Origin: Streptomyces sp. NBC_01775
GTDB lineage: Bacteria; Actinomycetota; Actinomycetes; Streptomycetales; Streptomycetaceae
Length of the DNA stretch: 64,000 nucleotides
Reading direction: 5' to 3'
Assembly: GCF_035917675.1 (NCBI RefSeq)
Contig: NZ_CP109104.1
Span: forward strand, 1,674,001 to 1,738,000
In this document: piece by piece, positions 16,016-25,365 of the stretch
Position numbering within the stretch: position 1 is the first letter of the stretch
Layout of the letters: the number at the start of each line of letters is the position of its first letter
Translations under genes and position numbers: made by a program
The notes under the pieces: model-generated
Seen by the model: the letters and a program-made list of their open reading frames with translations, nothing else
What the model was told of the DNA's origin: nothing
Database searches by the model: none

Positions 16016-17595
16016 GTGCGCGCGCCGGCAAGAGCCGGCAGGAGACGAGCAAGGGCCGCTCGGGGCAGGCGAAAGCGCCGCGCAGGGAGCGGATGGCCCC
16101 CTCGCGCGGCTGGCCGGGGCCCGGCGGCGGCCAGGTCGGCGGCATGGACCCGCCCACGATGTGGCGCGCGACCACCGTGCAGGCGTGCGGACTGTGGCCC
16201 TTCGCCGCGGGCTCGGGCGCGCCCATGTCCGGCGTCCCGCTGGGACAGCACCTGCACACCGGCGCCACGGTGTGCGGCGACCCGCTCTCGTGGTTCACCC
16301 GGGCGCGCTACATCTCCAACCCGTCGCTGTTCATGCTCGGCATGCCCGGCCTCGGCAAGTCCACCCTGATCAACCGCATGCTCATCGGCCTGTCGGCGAC
16401 GGGCGTGGTGCCGCTGGTCCTCGGCGACCTCAAGCCCGACTACGCGGACACCGTGCGCGCCCTGGGCGGTCAGGTGATCTCCCTCGGGCGTGGCATGGGC
16501 GGCATCAACCTGCTGGACCCGGGCGCCATGGGCGAGGTCGCGGCCAAGATCGGCGGATCAGCGGGCCAGGCGCTGCTGTCCGAGGCGCACGGACGTGTGC
16601 TGAACATGGTCGCGGCACTGATCACCATCGTCCGCAACCGCCCCATGGAGGACCACGAGCAGGCGGTGTTGTCGGCCGTGCTGCACCACCTGCGCGAGCG
16701 GACACCGCAGGGCCGGACCGTAGTGCTGCCCGATGTGCTGAGGGTGCTCGACGAAGGGCCGGACCGGGTCCGGGCCGTGACCCTGGACCGTGGTGACGAC
16801 TCCCGGTACCGCGACGCCGTCGACCCGCTGCACCGCTCGCTGCTCGGCATTCTGGACGGGCCGCTGGGCGACACCTTCGCCTCCGAGACCTCGACCCGGG
16901 TCAACCTCAACTCACCCGCGGTGTGCATCGACATCTCCCGGATCGGGGAGGCGGACACCCAGCTCACCGCGGCGGCGATGCTGGCGGCGTGGTCCGACGG
17001 GCTCGGCGCGGTGGCGGCGTCCCACGCGCTGGCCGACGCGGGCCTCGCACCGCGGCGCTGGTTCTTCACCGTGCTCGACGAGCTGTGGCGGCCGTTGCGT
17101 GCCGCCACGGGCATCGTCGACCGTATCGACGCGCTCACCCGCCTCAACCGTACGCTCGGCCTGGGCGATGCCAAGATCACGCACACCCTCAAGGACGCGG
17201 AGTCGCTGGGCTCCGAATCCGACAAGGCCAAGGCGCGCGGCTTCGTCGAACGCGCGGGCATGGTCGTCTGCGCCGGCCTGCCCCGGGCCGAGATGGAGGA
17301 GCTGGGCAAGATCGTCGGCCTGTCCCAGCGGGAGATCGAACTGGTCTCCACCTGGTCCTCGCCGCCGGGCTGGGGCATGACCGGGGACCATGAGGAACCG
17401 CCCGGCCGAGGCCGTTTCCTCGTCAAGGTGGGCGGCCGGCCCGGCATCCCGATCAGGGTCGCCATCACCGACACCGAGCGCCATCTGCACGACACCAACA
17501 CCCGCTGGGTGCAAAACCAGCATCCCGGTACGCAGGCGACCGAGCAGATCCCCGGGGGCGATGCCGCGCCGGGGCAGGACTGGAGGATCGCATGA
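16012..17595 (+). CDS. VirB4-like ATPase, C-terminal half, set A
   Basis: 527 residues; T4SS motor ATPase. It starts at the stretch that in full-length VirB4 joins the two halves: VQACGLWPFAAGSGAPMSGV, GQHLHTGATVCGDP. Walker A is GMPGLGKST near residue 110, the strand LVLGDLKPDY follows, and Walker B is FFTVLDELW near residue 351. The late THTLKDAESL and FVERAGMVVCAGLP segments match VirB4. Full-length VirB4 is about 800 residues; the missing N-terminal part is supplied by the previous gene. GTG 16012, with GGGAGG just upstream, fits the overlap. Homologous along its length to 28338-29846. Confidence 0.87.
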   Translation: MSARAGKSRQETSKGRSGQAKAPRRERMAPSRGWPGPGGGQVGGMDPPTMWRATTVQACGLWPFAAGSGAPMSGVPLGQHLHTGATVCGDPLSWFTRARYISNPSLFMLGMPGLGKSTLINRMLIGLSATGVVPLVLGDLKPDYADTVRALGGQVISLGRGMGGINLLDPGAMGEVAAKIGGSAGQALLSEAHGRVLNMVAALITIVRNRPMEDHEQAVLSAVLHHLRERTPQGRTVVLPDVLRVLDEGPDRVRAVTLDRGDDSRYRDAVDPLHRSLLGILDGPLGDTFASETSTRVNLNSPAVCIDISRIGEADTQLTAAAMLAAWSDGLGAVAASHALADAGLAPRRWFFTVLDELWRPLRAATGIVDRIDALTRLNRTLGLGDAKITHTLKDAESLGSESDKAKARGFVERAGMVVCAGLPRAEMEELGKIVGLSQREIELVSTWSSPPGWGMTGDHEEPPGRGRFLVKVGGRPGIPIRVAITDTERHLHDTNTRWVQNQHPGTQATEQIPGGDAAPGQDWRIA

Positions 17596-19463
17596 GAGCA
17601 GGCGGGGGAGGTATGGACCCGCGCGATATGGCCCCATGGGCGATCGTGGCGGTCACGGTGCTGGCCCTGTTGACATCCGGGGGCGTGTGGTTCGGCGGGA
17701 CGCTGGGGGCCGCGCTGAGCGGCGCGGGCTGGCAGTCCCCGTCGTTCTCCATCATGCTGCTCGCGACACTGGTCATGGACGGCTCCAGGGAGCTGTGGCC
17801 GGACGCGTCGCCCGTCGCGGTGTACACCGGCATCGTCGTGGTCTTCGGGGCGGCCACGGCCGCGGTCGTCATTCCCATCTGGAAGATCGTGAGCAGGTCC
17901 ACCTCGAAGACCAAGGGCCTGGCCGGGCGGCGGGAGATGGCCGCGATGTGCCCCGAGGGCATCGCGGAACGCGCCCGGGACCTGCGCCCCTCCATCAAGA
18001 ACGAGCCCCATCTGCATCCGGACGACACCGGCAATCTGCTCGGCGACCTGGAGCCGAACGGTCCCGAACTGCGCTCCTCCTTCGAGGACGTGGAGCTCGA
18101 CCTGATGGCTCCCCGTGCGGGCAAGTCCACCGGTATCGCCGTCCCACGGGTGCTGCGGGCCCGCGGGGCTGTGCTGCTGACCTCCAACAAGTCCGACGTC
18201 TACACCGTCACCCGGGCCGAACGCACCCGTACCGGCACCGTGTGGACGTTCGACCCGCAGGGCATCGCCCACACTCCCCGGGGGATGTGGTGGGACATGC
18301 TGGCCGACTGCCAGACCATCGAGGGTGCCCGCCGTCTGGGCGGGCACTTCGTCGCCTCCGTCAACGACGACGCGTCGAAGAAGGACTTCTGGATCTCCGC
18401 GGCCCAGAACACGCTCACCGCGCTGTTCCTGGCCGCGGCGCGCGGCAAGGCATCCGTCATCGACCTGCTCGGCTGGCTCGCCGACCCCGCCGACCGCACC
18501 CCGGTCGACCTGTTGCGGGACGCCGACATGCCCGCCATGGCCGACCAGCTCCAGGGCACCGTGCGCGGCGCTGTCGAGACCCGTGACGGCATCTACGAGA
18601 CGGCCCGGCAGTGCGTGGCCTGCCTGCTCGACCCGGAGATCGCCGCCTGGGTCACGCCCGACCCCACGCTCCCCGAGTTCCGCCCGCACGAGCACGCGAT
18701 CAGCCGCGACACCCTCTACCTGCTCTCCAAGGACGGCGGAGGCTCCGCCGCCGGCGTCATCGCCGGTCTCGCCGATGCCACCTTGCGGGCCGGGGTGATC
18801 GCCGCCGAGCGGATGGGCGGCCGGCTCGATCCGCCGATGACCGCGGTGCTGGACGAGGCCGCCAACGTCTGCCGGATCTCCGACCTTCCCGACCTCTACA
18901 GCCACCTCGGCTCCCGCGGCATCAACGTCGTGACGCTGCTGCAGAGCTACCGTCAGGGCGCCCGGGTGTGGGGCGAGGCCGGTATGGACGCGCTGTGGAG
19001 CGCCGCCACCGTCAAGCTCCTCGGTGCCGGCCTCGACGACGCCGATTTCGTGGACAAGGTCTCCAAACTCGTCGGCCAGCACGACGTGAAGACGGACTCC
19101 TACTCCAAGAGCAGGGACGGCGGCTCCCGTTCGGTCTCCTACCGCCTGGACCCGATCCTGCCGCCGGACAAGATCCGTGCCCTTCCCAAGGGCACCGCTC
19201 TCCTGCTCGCCACCGGCGTCCGCCCCGCGCTGATCCGGCTGCGCCCCTGGTACAAGGAGCCGGGCGCGGGCGCGATTTCCGCGGCGGCCAAGGCCGAGGT
19301 GGAGGCGATCACCGAGCGGGCGTCCCAGGCGTGGCGGAGGAAGAACGGGCTCGACCTGAACATCGAGAACACCGGGCTCCCCGGGTACAGCGCCATCCCC
19401 GGGCTCCCCGACGGCGCTCTCGCGTGGCACAAGGAAGCGGCCCCCGGCACTACGGGCGCCTGA
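17592..19463 (+). CDS. VirD4/TraG-like type IV coupling ATPase, set A
   Basis: 623 residues. Two N-terminal membrane helices (about residues 12-35 and 75-98) are followed by a large cytosolic ATPase domain. Walker A is APRAGKSTG near residue 174, Walker B is MTAVLDEAANV near residue 416, and INVVTLLQSYRQGARVWG is the arginine-containing segment typical of VirD4. Coupling proteins select substrates and deliver them to the channel. ATG 17592 overlaps the VirB4-like stop. It is the last gene of the set A operon, followed by a hairpin. Set B has no equivalent in this window. Confidence 0.88.
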   Translation: MRAGGGGMDPRDMAPWAIVAVTVLALLTSGGVWFGGTLGAALSGAGWQSPSFSIMLLATLVMDGSRELWPDASPVAVYTGIVVVFGAATAAVVIPIWKIVSRSTSKTKGLAGRREMAAMCPEGIAERARDLRPSIKNEPHLHPDDTGNLLGDLEPNGPELRSSFEDVELDLMAPRAGKSTGIAVPRVLRARGAVLLTSNKSDVYTVTRAERTRTGTVWTFDPQGIAHTPRGMWWDMLADCQTIEGARRLGGHFVASVNDDASKKDFWISAAQNTLTALFLAAARGKASVIDLLGWLADPADRTPVDLLRDADMPAMADQLQGTVRGAVETRDGIYETARQCVACLLDPEIAAWVTPDPTLPEFRPHEHAISRDTLYLLSKDGGGSAAGVIAGLADATLRAGVIAAERMGGRLDPPMTAVLDEAANVCRISDLPDLYSHLGSRGINVVTLLQSYRQGARVWGEAGMDALWSAATVKLLGAGLDDADFVDKVSKLVGQHDVKTDSYSKSRDGGSRSVSYRLDPILPPDKIRALPKGTALLLATGVRPALIRLRPWYKEPGAGAISAAAKAEVEAITERASQAWRRKNGLDLNIENTGLPGYSAIPGLPDGALAWHKEAAPGTTGA

Positions 19464-19470
19464 CCTGCCC

Positions 19471-19502
19471 GGGTGGCCCGGCTGAGCCAAGCCGGGCCAC
19501 CC
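19471..19502. terminator. Terminator hairpin of the set A operon
   Basis: GGGTGGCCCGGCT (19471-19483) pairs perfectly with AGCCGGGCCACCC (19490-19502) around a 6-base loop. It starts 8 bases after the stop of the coupling-protein gene. There is no T tract, as is common in Streptomyces. It may also serve the convergent DUF418 gene. Confidence 0.75.
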
Positions 19503-19546
19503 ACGGGCATCTCCGGGCCACCCACCGGCCCCCGCACCGGCACCGG

Positions 19547-20833
19547 TCAGGGCCTGCGGCCCCGGGTCACCGTGTGCAGGATCCGTTCGACCGGTCCGTA
19601 CCGCACGCGGCCCATCAGCCGGCTGCTGAACATCAGTTGAGCCGCGTAGAGGACGCAGCACCCGGCCAGCACGGTCGCCGTGCCGGCCCGGCCGTACAGC
19701 GCGAGGCCGTAGCCGGTGAAGACCAGCGCCATGACCAGCGACTGCGTCAGATAGTTGGTGAGCGCCATCCGGCCGGCCGGGGCCAGCAGGTTCCCGATGC
19801 CCCGGCCATGGCGCGTGCTCAGCAACAGCAACAGCCCGCAGGCGTACGCGGCGGTCAGCGCCGGGGCGGTGAGCACCTCGACGGCCATGCCGACATCGCT
19901 CCAGCGCGGCTCCAGCGGCCCCTTGCCGCACATCGCCGAGAACACGCTCCCGGCCAGGCCGACCGGCAGTCCGTATCCGATCAGCCGCAGCAGCTGCGGG
20001 CGATACCGGTGGGATTCGGCAAGCACCCCGCGCCTGCCCGCGGCCAGGCCCACCAGGAAGGCCGCCAGAAGGTGGGGCGCGTAGAGAAGATCTCCGCCGA
20101 GCAGTTCGCGCCACTGCCGCAGATTGGCGTGGAGGACGGACACCGGATCACCCCGGTAGGCCGCCACGCTCTCCTCCGGGCCTGCGACGCCGGCCGGTCC
20201 GGAGGCAGCGAGGGCGAGGAGACCCTGGCCGAGCAACAGGACGCTGAGAGCGACAACAAGCCAGATCGCGGCCCGTACCACCGTGCGCGGCGCGGCGTTG
20301 CGTGCGGCGAACAGGACGAGGCCCAGCACCGCGTACGTCATGAGGATGTCGCCCGGGAACAACACCACGGCATGCGCGATGCCGAGGAGGAACAGGCAGA
20401 GCAGCCGCCGCAGATGCCGCGAGGCGAACCCGGCCCCGTCCCGTTCGGCCGCGCGCGCCTGGAGGGTGAAGCTGTACCCGAAGAGGAAGGAGAACAGCAG
20501 GTAGAACTTCCCGCTGACCAGCGCGGTGACGAGCCAGGCGGCCACCTGGTCGGCCGCTGAGGCGGAAGGCCCCTCGCCGGCGCTGTACGGACCGGCCATG
20601 ACCTCGACGTTGACCAGCAGGATGCCCAGCAGCGCGAAGCCACGCAGGGCATCGACGTCCCGGATGCGCCGCGACGTCGCGGGGGCCGCTGGTGTCGTTG
20701 TCTCGGTTGCGGACAATGCCCTCGTCGCCTTTCCACGGTGCTGCGCGGCATGCGCTTCGAGGGCCATCACGGGGTCCGCGCCGAAAGGGTTCAACCAGCG
20801 ATGTGTGGTCGGCGGCGACCAATGTTGAACCAT
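19547..20833 (-). CDS. DUF418-family polytopic membrane protein
   Basis: 428 residues with about ten hydrophobic segments. After a polar N-terminus of about 60 residues the family signature appears: DVDALRGFALLGILLVNV, then FSFLFGYSFTLQARAAERDG and RRLLCLFLLGIAHAV. The C-terminal DUF418 part contains NLLAPAGRMALTNYLTQSLV and MGRVRYGPVERILHTVTRGR. The biochemical role of the family is unknown; it resembles acyltransferase-3 membrane proteins. ATG 20833 is preceded by GGAG; ATG 20767 is an alternative. It lies between the two secretion sets but has no evident link to them. Confidence 0.85.
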   Translation of the reverse strand: MVQHWSPPTTHRWLNPFGADPVMALEAHAAQHRGKATRALSATETTTPAAPATSRRIRDVDALRGFALLGILLVNVEVMAGPYSAGEGPSASAADQVAAWLVTALVSGKFYLLFSFLFGYSFTLQARAAERDGAGFASRHLRRLLCLFLLGIAHAVVLFPGDILMTYAVLGLVLFAARNAAPRTVVRAAIWLVVALSVLLLGQGLLALAASGPAGVAGPEESVAAYRGDPVSVLHANLRQWRELLGGDLLYAPHLLAAFLVGLAAGRRGVLAESHRYRPQLLRLIGYGLPVGLAGSVFSAMCGKGPLEPRWSDVGMAVEVLTAPALTAAYACGLLLLLSTRHGRGIGNLLAPAGRMALTNYLTQSLVMALVFTGYGLALYGRAGTATVLAGCCVLYAAQLMFSSRLMGRVRYGPVERILHTVTRGRRP

Positions 20834-20947
20834 TCCGGCCTGGTCTCCGTACGTAAGGACAACTTCTCACGCGGAGCTCAGCGCGGAGCCCGATACGGAG
20901 TCCTACCACCATGACGGGGCTCCCTGCCGTCCAGGAAGGGATCCTGC

Positions 20948-22213
20948 ATGCCACGGAAGTCCAGACGAGAGCGGAGAAGTGACGCCCGGGAGAACCCGAT
21001 CCCCGGAGCCTTCCCCACGTCACCATCCAGTTCGTCGGTCGGTTCGTCGGCCCGTTCGTCGGTCCATTCGTCGGTCCATTCGTCGGTCCATTCGTCGGGC
21101 AGATCGTCGGGCCGTTCGTCGGGCAGATCATCAGAGGACCGCTTCGACCAATTCGAGACTCGCCGGATCTCACCGGCCGCCTCGGTGGCCAGCAGTCACT
21201 CCAGCCGCCGCAGCCAACAAGAAGTTGGCCGGAGCCCGGCGACCCGCTCGAACGACGCCATCGACATCGTCGCCCTTGCGGAGGAGGCCCTCCGTCACCA
21301 GGAACGACTGCCCCGCGAGCGCGCCCCCTCGGTGTCGACAGTCGGCAGCTCGGACAACGAGGGGCAGTCGCAGGACCCGTGGTACCACCCCGCGACCAAG
21401 ACCTGGCACTGCGTGCAGGGCTCCACGGTCTATACCGCTTTCCACGACAGAGCCCAGCAGGCGTGGAAGTGGGGCGTGGACCACCCGGACCATGTCTCGG
21501 CAGTCATTTCGGCAACCACCCTTGGGAGCCTGGCGGTCGGCGCCCTCGCCCAGCCCCCGGCTGAGCAGACCATGAACTGGGCCACGGTGGTCAAAGGCTT
21601 CGGCGGCATCTCCTTGGGCGCACTGGTTCCCCTGCACCAGTGGGCGCGGACCGAAAACCCGACCTGGGCGCAGAGATCAGCCGCCACACTGAATGCGGTG
21701 GGGCAGGGGGTCTTCGGCCTTGGCCTCACCGGCCTGGTTCAGAATCGCACCGCGGCATGGGCCGCCGTGGGCTTCGGCCCCTTGGTCGCTGCGGTGACCA
21801 GCGGGGCATACCCCTGGCTCGCACGGCAACCGGCCGGCCTGCCCTACAGCAATCAAGAGGCCGCTGCCTACCGACTGCACTCCTCCGCGGCTTCCCACCT
21901 CGCGGGAGTGCGGACTCCGCCGGGAAGCCCCATTCGGGAGAACATCCCGCTCGCAGATCTTCAGCCGTCCACCCACCGACACCACAGCCACACTCGCCAC
22001 ACCCCCACGCAACCCATCGACGCGCAACCGGTCTACAGACAGCCCGCGGACCCGCGACAGGTGGCATACGCCGCCAACAGCCTCCGCGCGGGGGAGTCAA
22101 CAAGTTCAGGTGTGCGCCGTCAGCCACTGGATGCCCCTTACCCACCGCCGGGCCAATTCCAGCCGCGGGACCAGCAGCTCCGGGGGCGCGGCCTCGGCGG
22201 GGGCCGGAAGTGA
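20948..22213 (+). CDS. Ser-rich repeat protein with hydrophobic core, unknown function
   Basis: 421 residues that I do not recognise. Residues 1-15 are basic (PRKSRRERRSDAR). Residues about 24-60 are a Ser-Ser-x-x tetrapeptide repeat. Residues 130-150 contain PWYHPATKTWHCVQGSTVYT. Residues about 175-300 carry four or so moderately hydrophobic helices (VSAVISATTLGSLAVGALA, AAWAAVGFGPLVAAVTSG). The C-terminus is His/Pro/Gln-rich and disordered. ATG 20948 has GGAAGGGA upstream. It stands alone between the secretion sets, mirrored by the equally unusual gene at 25366-26349. A substrate or effector of the export system is one possibility, with no direct evidence. Confidence 0.65.
   Translation: MPRKSRRERRSDARENPIPGAFPTSPSSSSVGSSARSSVHSSVHSSVHSSGRSSGRSSGRSSEDRFDQFETRRISPAASVASSHSSRRSQQEVGRSPATRSNDAIDIVALAEEALRHQERLPRERAPSVSTVGSSDNEGQSQDPWYHPATKTWHCVQGSTVYTAFHDRAQQAWKWGVDHPDHVSAVISATTLGSLAVGALAQPPAEQTMNWATVVKGFGGISLGALVPLHQWARTENPTWAQRSAATLNAVGQGVFGLGLTGLVQNRTAAWAAVGFGPLVAAVTSGAYPWLARQPAGLPYSNQEAAAYRLHSSAASHLAGVRTPPGSPIRENIPLADLQPSTHRHHSHTRHTPTQPIDAQPVYRQPADPRQVAYAANSLRAGESTSSGVRRQPLDAPYPPPGQFQPRDQQLRGRGLGGGRK
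21031..21132 (+). repeat. 12-bp in-frame tandem repeat (about 8.5 copies)
   Basis: Units of the form TTCGTCGGNCNR repeat from 21031 to 21132, encoding Ser-Ser-Val-His and Ser-Ser-Gly-Arg tetrapeptides. The three central units (TTCGTCGGTCCA) are identical, so slippage-driven length variation is likely. Confidence 0.85.
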
Positions 22214-22266
22214 CAGCAAGAAGGACATTGAAGTACCAGTGGCAATAGGCATGGCATGACATGCGG

Positions 22267-22301
22267 CTGTCCGGCGGTTCTGAAGCCCCACCGCCGGACA
22301 G
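22267..22301. terminator. Terminator hairpin after the Ser-rich repeat gene
   Basis: CTGTCCGGCGG (22267-22277) pairs perfectly with CCGCCGGACAG (22291-22301) around a 13-base loop, 54 bases after the stop of the Ser-rich gene and before the regulator. No T tract. Confidence 0.65.
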
Positions 22302-22410
22302 TCCCCACTGCGTCCCGGCCGGTGAACAGGACGCCGCCCGCGGGTTACCGGCGCATCACAAATGGCTGAGAGCGGTTCCGGATCGTTCACACGTCGGTAG
22401 AGTCGCACGC

Positions 22411-25317
22411 GTGAACGTGAGTGATGCGAACCCTCTGCGAGTCGCCGTTTTAGGAGCTGTCCGGGCCTGGCGCGCCGAACAGGAACTGGCGCTTGGATCC
22501 CCGCAGCAGCGGGCGGTGCTGGCGGCGTTGTTGTTGCGGCGGGGGCGCCCCACCACCATCGGTGAGCTGGTCGACGCGATCTGGGGGGAGGCGCCGCCGT
22601 CGGGCGCTGTGACCGTTGTCCGTACGTACGTCTCCCGGCTGCGCAAGGTGCTGGAGCCGAGGCGGGCGGCGGGCGAGGCCCCGCAGGTGATCGTCTCGGT
22701 GGCCGACGGTTACCGTGTCGACGTCCCCCAAGACGCCCTGGATCTGGCCGTGTTCGAGCGACGGGTGGCCGAGGCGAAGAAGCTCCGTACCTCGGGCGAC
22801 CTCACCGCGGCCGGGGAACTGCTGCACGCCGCGCTGGAGGTGTGGGAAGGCAAGCCGCTGGCCGGGCTCCCCGGGCCACTGGCCGAGGCGGAGCGGTATC
22901 GGCTCGACGAGCAGTGGCTCAACGCGCTCGAAGCCCGCCTGGACGTCGACCTCGAACTGGGCCGCCACGAGGGAGTGGCCGCCGAGCTGGCCTCGCTGAC
23001 CGCTGAACACCCGCTGCGCGAGCGCCTGTGCGAGCTGCTCATGCTGGCGCTGTACCGGTCCGGCCGTCAGGTCGAGGCACTGGCGGTCTACCGCAAGGCA
23101 AAGGACACGCTGGTCGCGGAGCTGGGTATCGAGCCCGGCCCGGCCGTGCTGGAACTGCACGCCCGCATCCTCGCCGCCGACCCGACGCTGCGTGCCCCCG
23201 CCCCGTCGGAGAAGGCCGCCTCGCCGCCCTCGCCCGCCGACCCGGCCACCCCGCCCACCACACACGCGGCCCGCCCTGCGCACCTGCCGGCCGACCTGCC
23301 GGTCTTCACCGGCCGGGACACCGAACTCGCCCAGACCCACGCCCTGCTGCCGCGCGGGGGAAAGCGCCCGACCGCCGTGGTGATCAGCGCGATCGGCGGC
23401 ATGGCGGGTGTCGGCAAGACCACCTTGGCGGTGCACTGGGCGCACGAGATCGCCCATCGCTTCCCGGACGGCCAGCTGTACGTCAATCTGCGCGGCTTCG
23501 ATCCGACCAGCTCGGCCATGCCGCCGGACGAGGCCATCCACACCTTCCTCGACGCGCTCGGCGTGCCGCCCCAGCAGATGCCCGGCAGGCTCGACGCCCG
23601 AGCGGCGCTGTACCGCAGCCTCCTCGCCGACCGGCAGGTGCTGCTCCTGCTGGACAACGCCCGCGACACCGAACAGGTCCGGCCCCTGTTGCCCACCGGC
23701 CCCGGCTGCCTGGCGATCGTCACCAGCCGCAACCAGCTCACCGGGCTGATCGCCAACGACGGGGCGCAACCGCTGACGCTGAACCCCCTCCCCCTCGCCG
23801 AGGCCCGGGACTTCATCGCCCGCCGTATCGGCGCCGGGCGGCTGGCAGCGGAACCGCAGGCGGCGGACGAGATCGTGGCCCGCTGCGCCCGGCTGCCGCT
23901 GGCCCTGGCAATCGTCGCCTCCCGTGCCGCCACCCACCCCAGCTTCCCGCTCCACGCCATCGCCGACGAACTGCGCGAGAGCCACGGCAGCCTGGACGCC
24001 TTCACGGGAGGTGACATCAGCACCGATGTACGGGCGGTGTTCTCCTGGTCGTACCAGGCGCTGTCCGCCCCGGCGGCCCGGCTGTTCCAGCTGCTGGCCG
24101 TGCACACGGGCCCCGACATCTCCACTCCCGCCGCGGCCAGCCTCGCGGGGCTCACCGTCCGCGAGACCCGCGGCCTGCTCGGCGAGCTCACTCACGCGCA
24201 CCTGCTCACCGAGCACTTCCCCGGCCGCTACACCTTCCACGATCTGCTGCGTATCTACGCCACCGAATGCGCCCACTCCGAGGAGGAGACGGCAGCCGAC
24301 CGGGAGCGGGCTGTGGAGCGGATCCTCACCTGGTACCTGCACACCGCGCACGCCGCCTCGCAGTTCCTCACCCCCCAGCGCCCCAGCGTCCCCCTCGCCC
24401 CGTTGCCTCCCGACTGCCGGCCGTTGACGTTCACCACCTACGACCAGGCGCTGAACTGGTGCGTGGCCGAGCGGGCCAATCTCGTCGCAGCGGTCGATCA
24501 CGCGGCCACAGCCGAGCCCGGCATCGCCTGGCGGCTGACCGCCGCTCTTTGGGGGTTCTTCTACCTGCGCAGCCATACGCACGACTGGCACTCCACGAAT
24601 CAGACGGCCCTGTCGGCCGCTCGCGGCGCCCACGACCGGGCGGGGGAGGCGGAGTGCCTCTGCGGACTGGCCAACGCCCTCACCGTGATGGGCCGCTTCG
24701 ACGAGGCCATCGACTCTCACCTCCAGGCACTGCCCATCTACACCGAGCTCGGCGACCAGCGCGGCTGCTCGCGGGTCACGGGCAACCTCGGCGACGTCCT
24801 GCTGAGGGCCGGCCGGATCGAGGAGGCGATCACGCACTTCCACCAGACGCTGGAGACCGACCGCACCCTTGGCCACCGCTGGGGCGAGGGGATCGTCTTG
24901 AACAACCTCGGTGAAGCCTACGTTCGGCTCGGCCGGTACGAGGAGGCCTGCGACCATCTGAGGCAGGCGCTGAGCGTCCAACGCACCATCAACAACCGCT
25001 GGGTCGAGGGCGTCACGCTGGTCCACCTCGGCACCGTCTACCAGCAGCTCCAGCGGTACGACGACGCGGCCGAGCACTTTCACCTGGCGCTTGAGGCACA
25101 CCGGAGCGTCGGCAACCGATGGGGCGAGGCCAACACCATCGGCCTCCTCGCCGAAGTCCATCTCGCCGTCGGCGAGCCGGACGCCGCCCGCACGAACTGG
25201 GATCAGGCGCTGAAGCTGCTGGAGGAGTTCGACCATCCGGACGCGGAAGATATCCGTGACAAGCTGCGCGGACTGGACGAGGCCGGGGGACAGGGCGCCG
25301 AGGAATCCACCAGCTGA
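22411..25317 (+). CDS. AfsR/SARP-family regulator with NB-ARC and TPR domains
   Basis: 968 residues. Domains in order: winged-helix DNA-binding domain (residues about 5-95, RVAVLGAVRAW to TYVSRLRKVLEP); bacterial transcriptional activation domain (about 100-250, ending LGIEPGPAVLELHARIL); Pro-rich linker; NB-ARC ATPase with P-loop GGMAGVGKTTLA near residue 330 and LLLLDNARD near 410; and a C-terminal TPR array (about 740-950, units such as RIEEAITHFHQTLETDRTLG). AfsR-type proteins activate secondary-metabolite or developmental genes in response to phosphorylation and nucleotide binding. GTG 22411 gives the normal N-terminus. A TAGAGT box 7 bases upstream suggests a leaderless transcript. It sits at the centre of the mirrored secretion sets and may control them. 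Confidence 0.9.
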   Translation: MNVSDANPLRVAVLGAVRAWRAEQELALGSPQQRAVLAALLLRRGRPTTIGELVDAIWGEAPPSGAVTVVRTYVSRLRKVLEPRRAAGEAPQVIVSVADGYRVDVPQDALDLAVFERRVAEAKKLRTSGDLTAAGELLHAALEVWEGKPLAGLPGPLAEAERYRLDEQWLNALEARLDVDLELGRHEGVAAELASLTAEHPLRERLCELLMLALYRSGRQVEALAVYRKAKDTLVAELGIEPGPAVLELHARILAADPTLRAPAPSEKAASPPSPADPATPPTTHAARPAHLPADLPVFTGRDTELAQTHALLPRGGKRPTAVVISAIGGMAGVGKTTLAVHWAHEIAHRFPDGQLYVNLRGFDPTSSAMPPDEAIHTFLDALGVPPQQMPGRLDARAALYRSLLADRQVLLLLDNARDTEQVRPLLPTGPGCLAIVTSRNQLTGLIANDGAQPLTLNPLPLAEARDFIARRIGAGRLAAEPQAADEIVARCARLPLALAIVASRAATHPSFPLHAIADELRESHGSLDAFTGGDISTDVRAVFSWSYQALSAPAARLFQLLAVHTGPDISTPAAASLAGLTVRETRGLLGELTHAHLLTEHFPGRYTFHDLLRIYATECAHSEEETAADRERAVERILTWYLHTAHAASQFLTPQRPSVPLAPLPPDCRPLTFTTYDQALNWCVAERANLVAAVDHAATAEPGIAWRLTAALWGFFYLRSHTHDWHSTNQTALSAARGAHDRAGEAECLCGLANALTVMGRFDEAIDSHLQALPIYTELGDQRGCSRVTGNLGDVLLRAGRIEEAITHFHQTLETDRTLGHRWGEGIVLNNLGEAYVRLGRYEEACDHLRQALSVQRTINNRWVEGVTLVHLGTVYQQLQRYDDAAEHFHLALEAHRSVGNRWGEANTIGLLAEVHLAVGEPDAARTNWDQALKLLEEFDHPDAEDIRDKLRGLDEAGGQGAEESTS

Positions 25318-25365
25318 CGGCTCTCGGTGAAGGGGCCGGGGGAGTCGTTGAGGTAACGGCACTTA

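Noticed and set aside
16470-20114. Very long minus-strand open frame (over 1,200 codons) antisense to the VirB4- and VirD4-like genes
   Set aside because: Arg/Gly/Ala-rich shadow frame with no domain; the plus-strand genes have clear Walker motifs and overlapping stop/start codons.
21031-21132. Regular short repeats that could suggest a CRISPR array
   Set aside because: Units are 12 bp with no unique spacers and lie in frame inside a protein gene.
22450-25362. Long minus-strand frame opposite the AfsR-type gene
   Set aside because: Composition is typical of a GC-rich antisense shadow; the plus strand encodes recognisable DNA-binding, NB-ARC and TPR domains.
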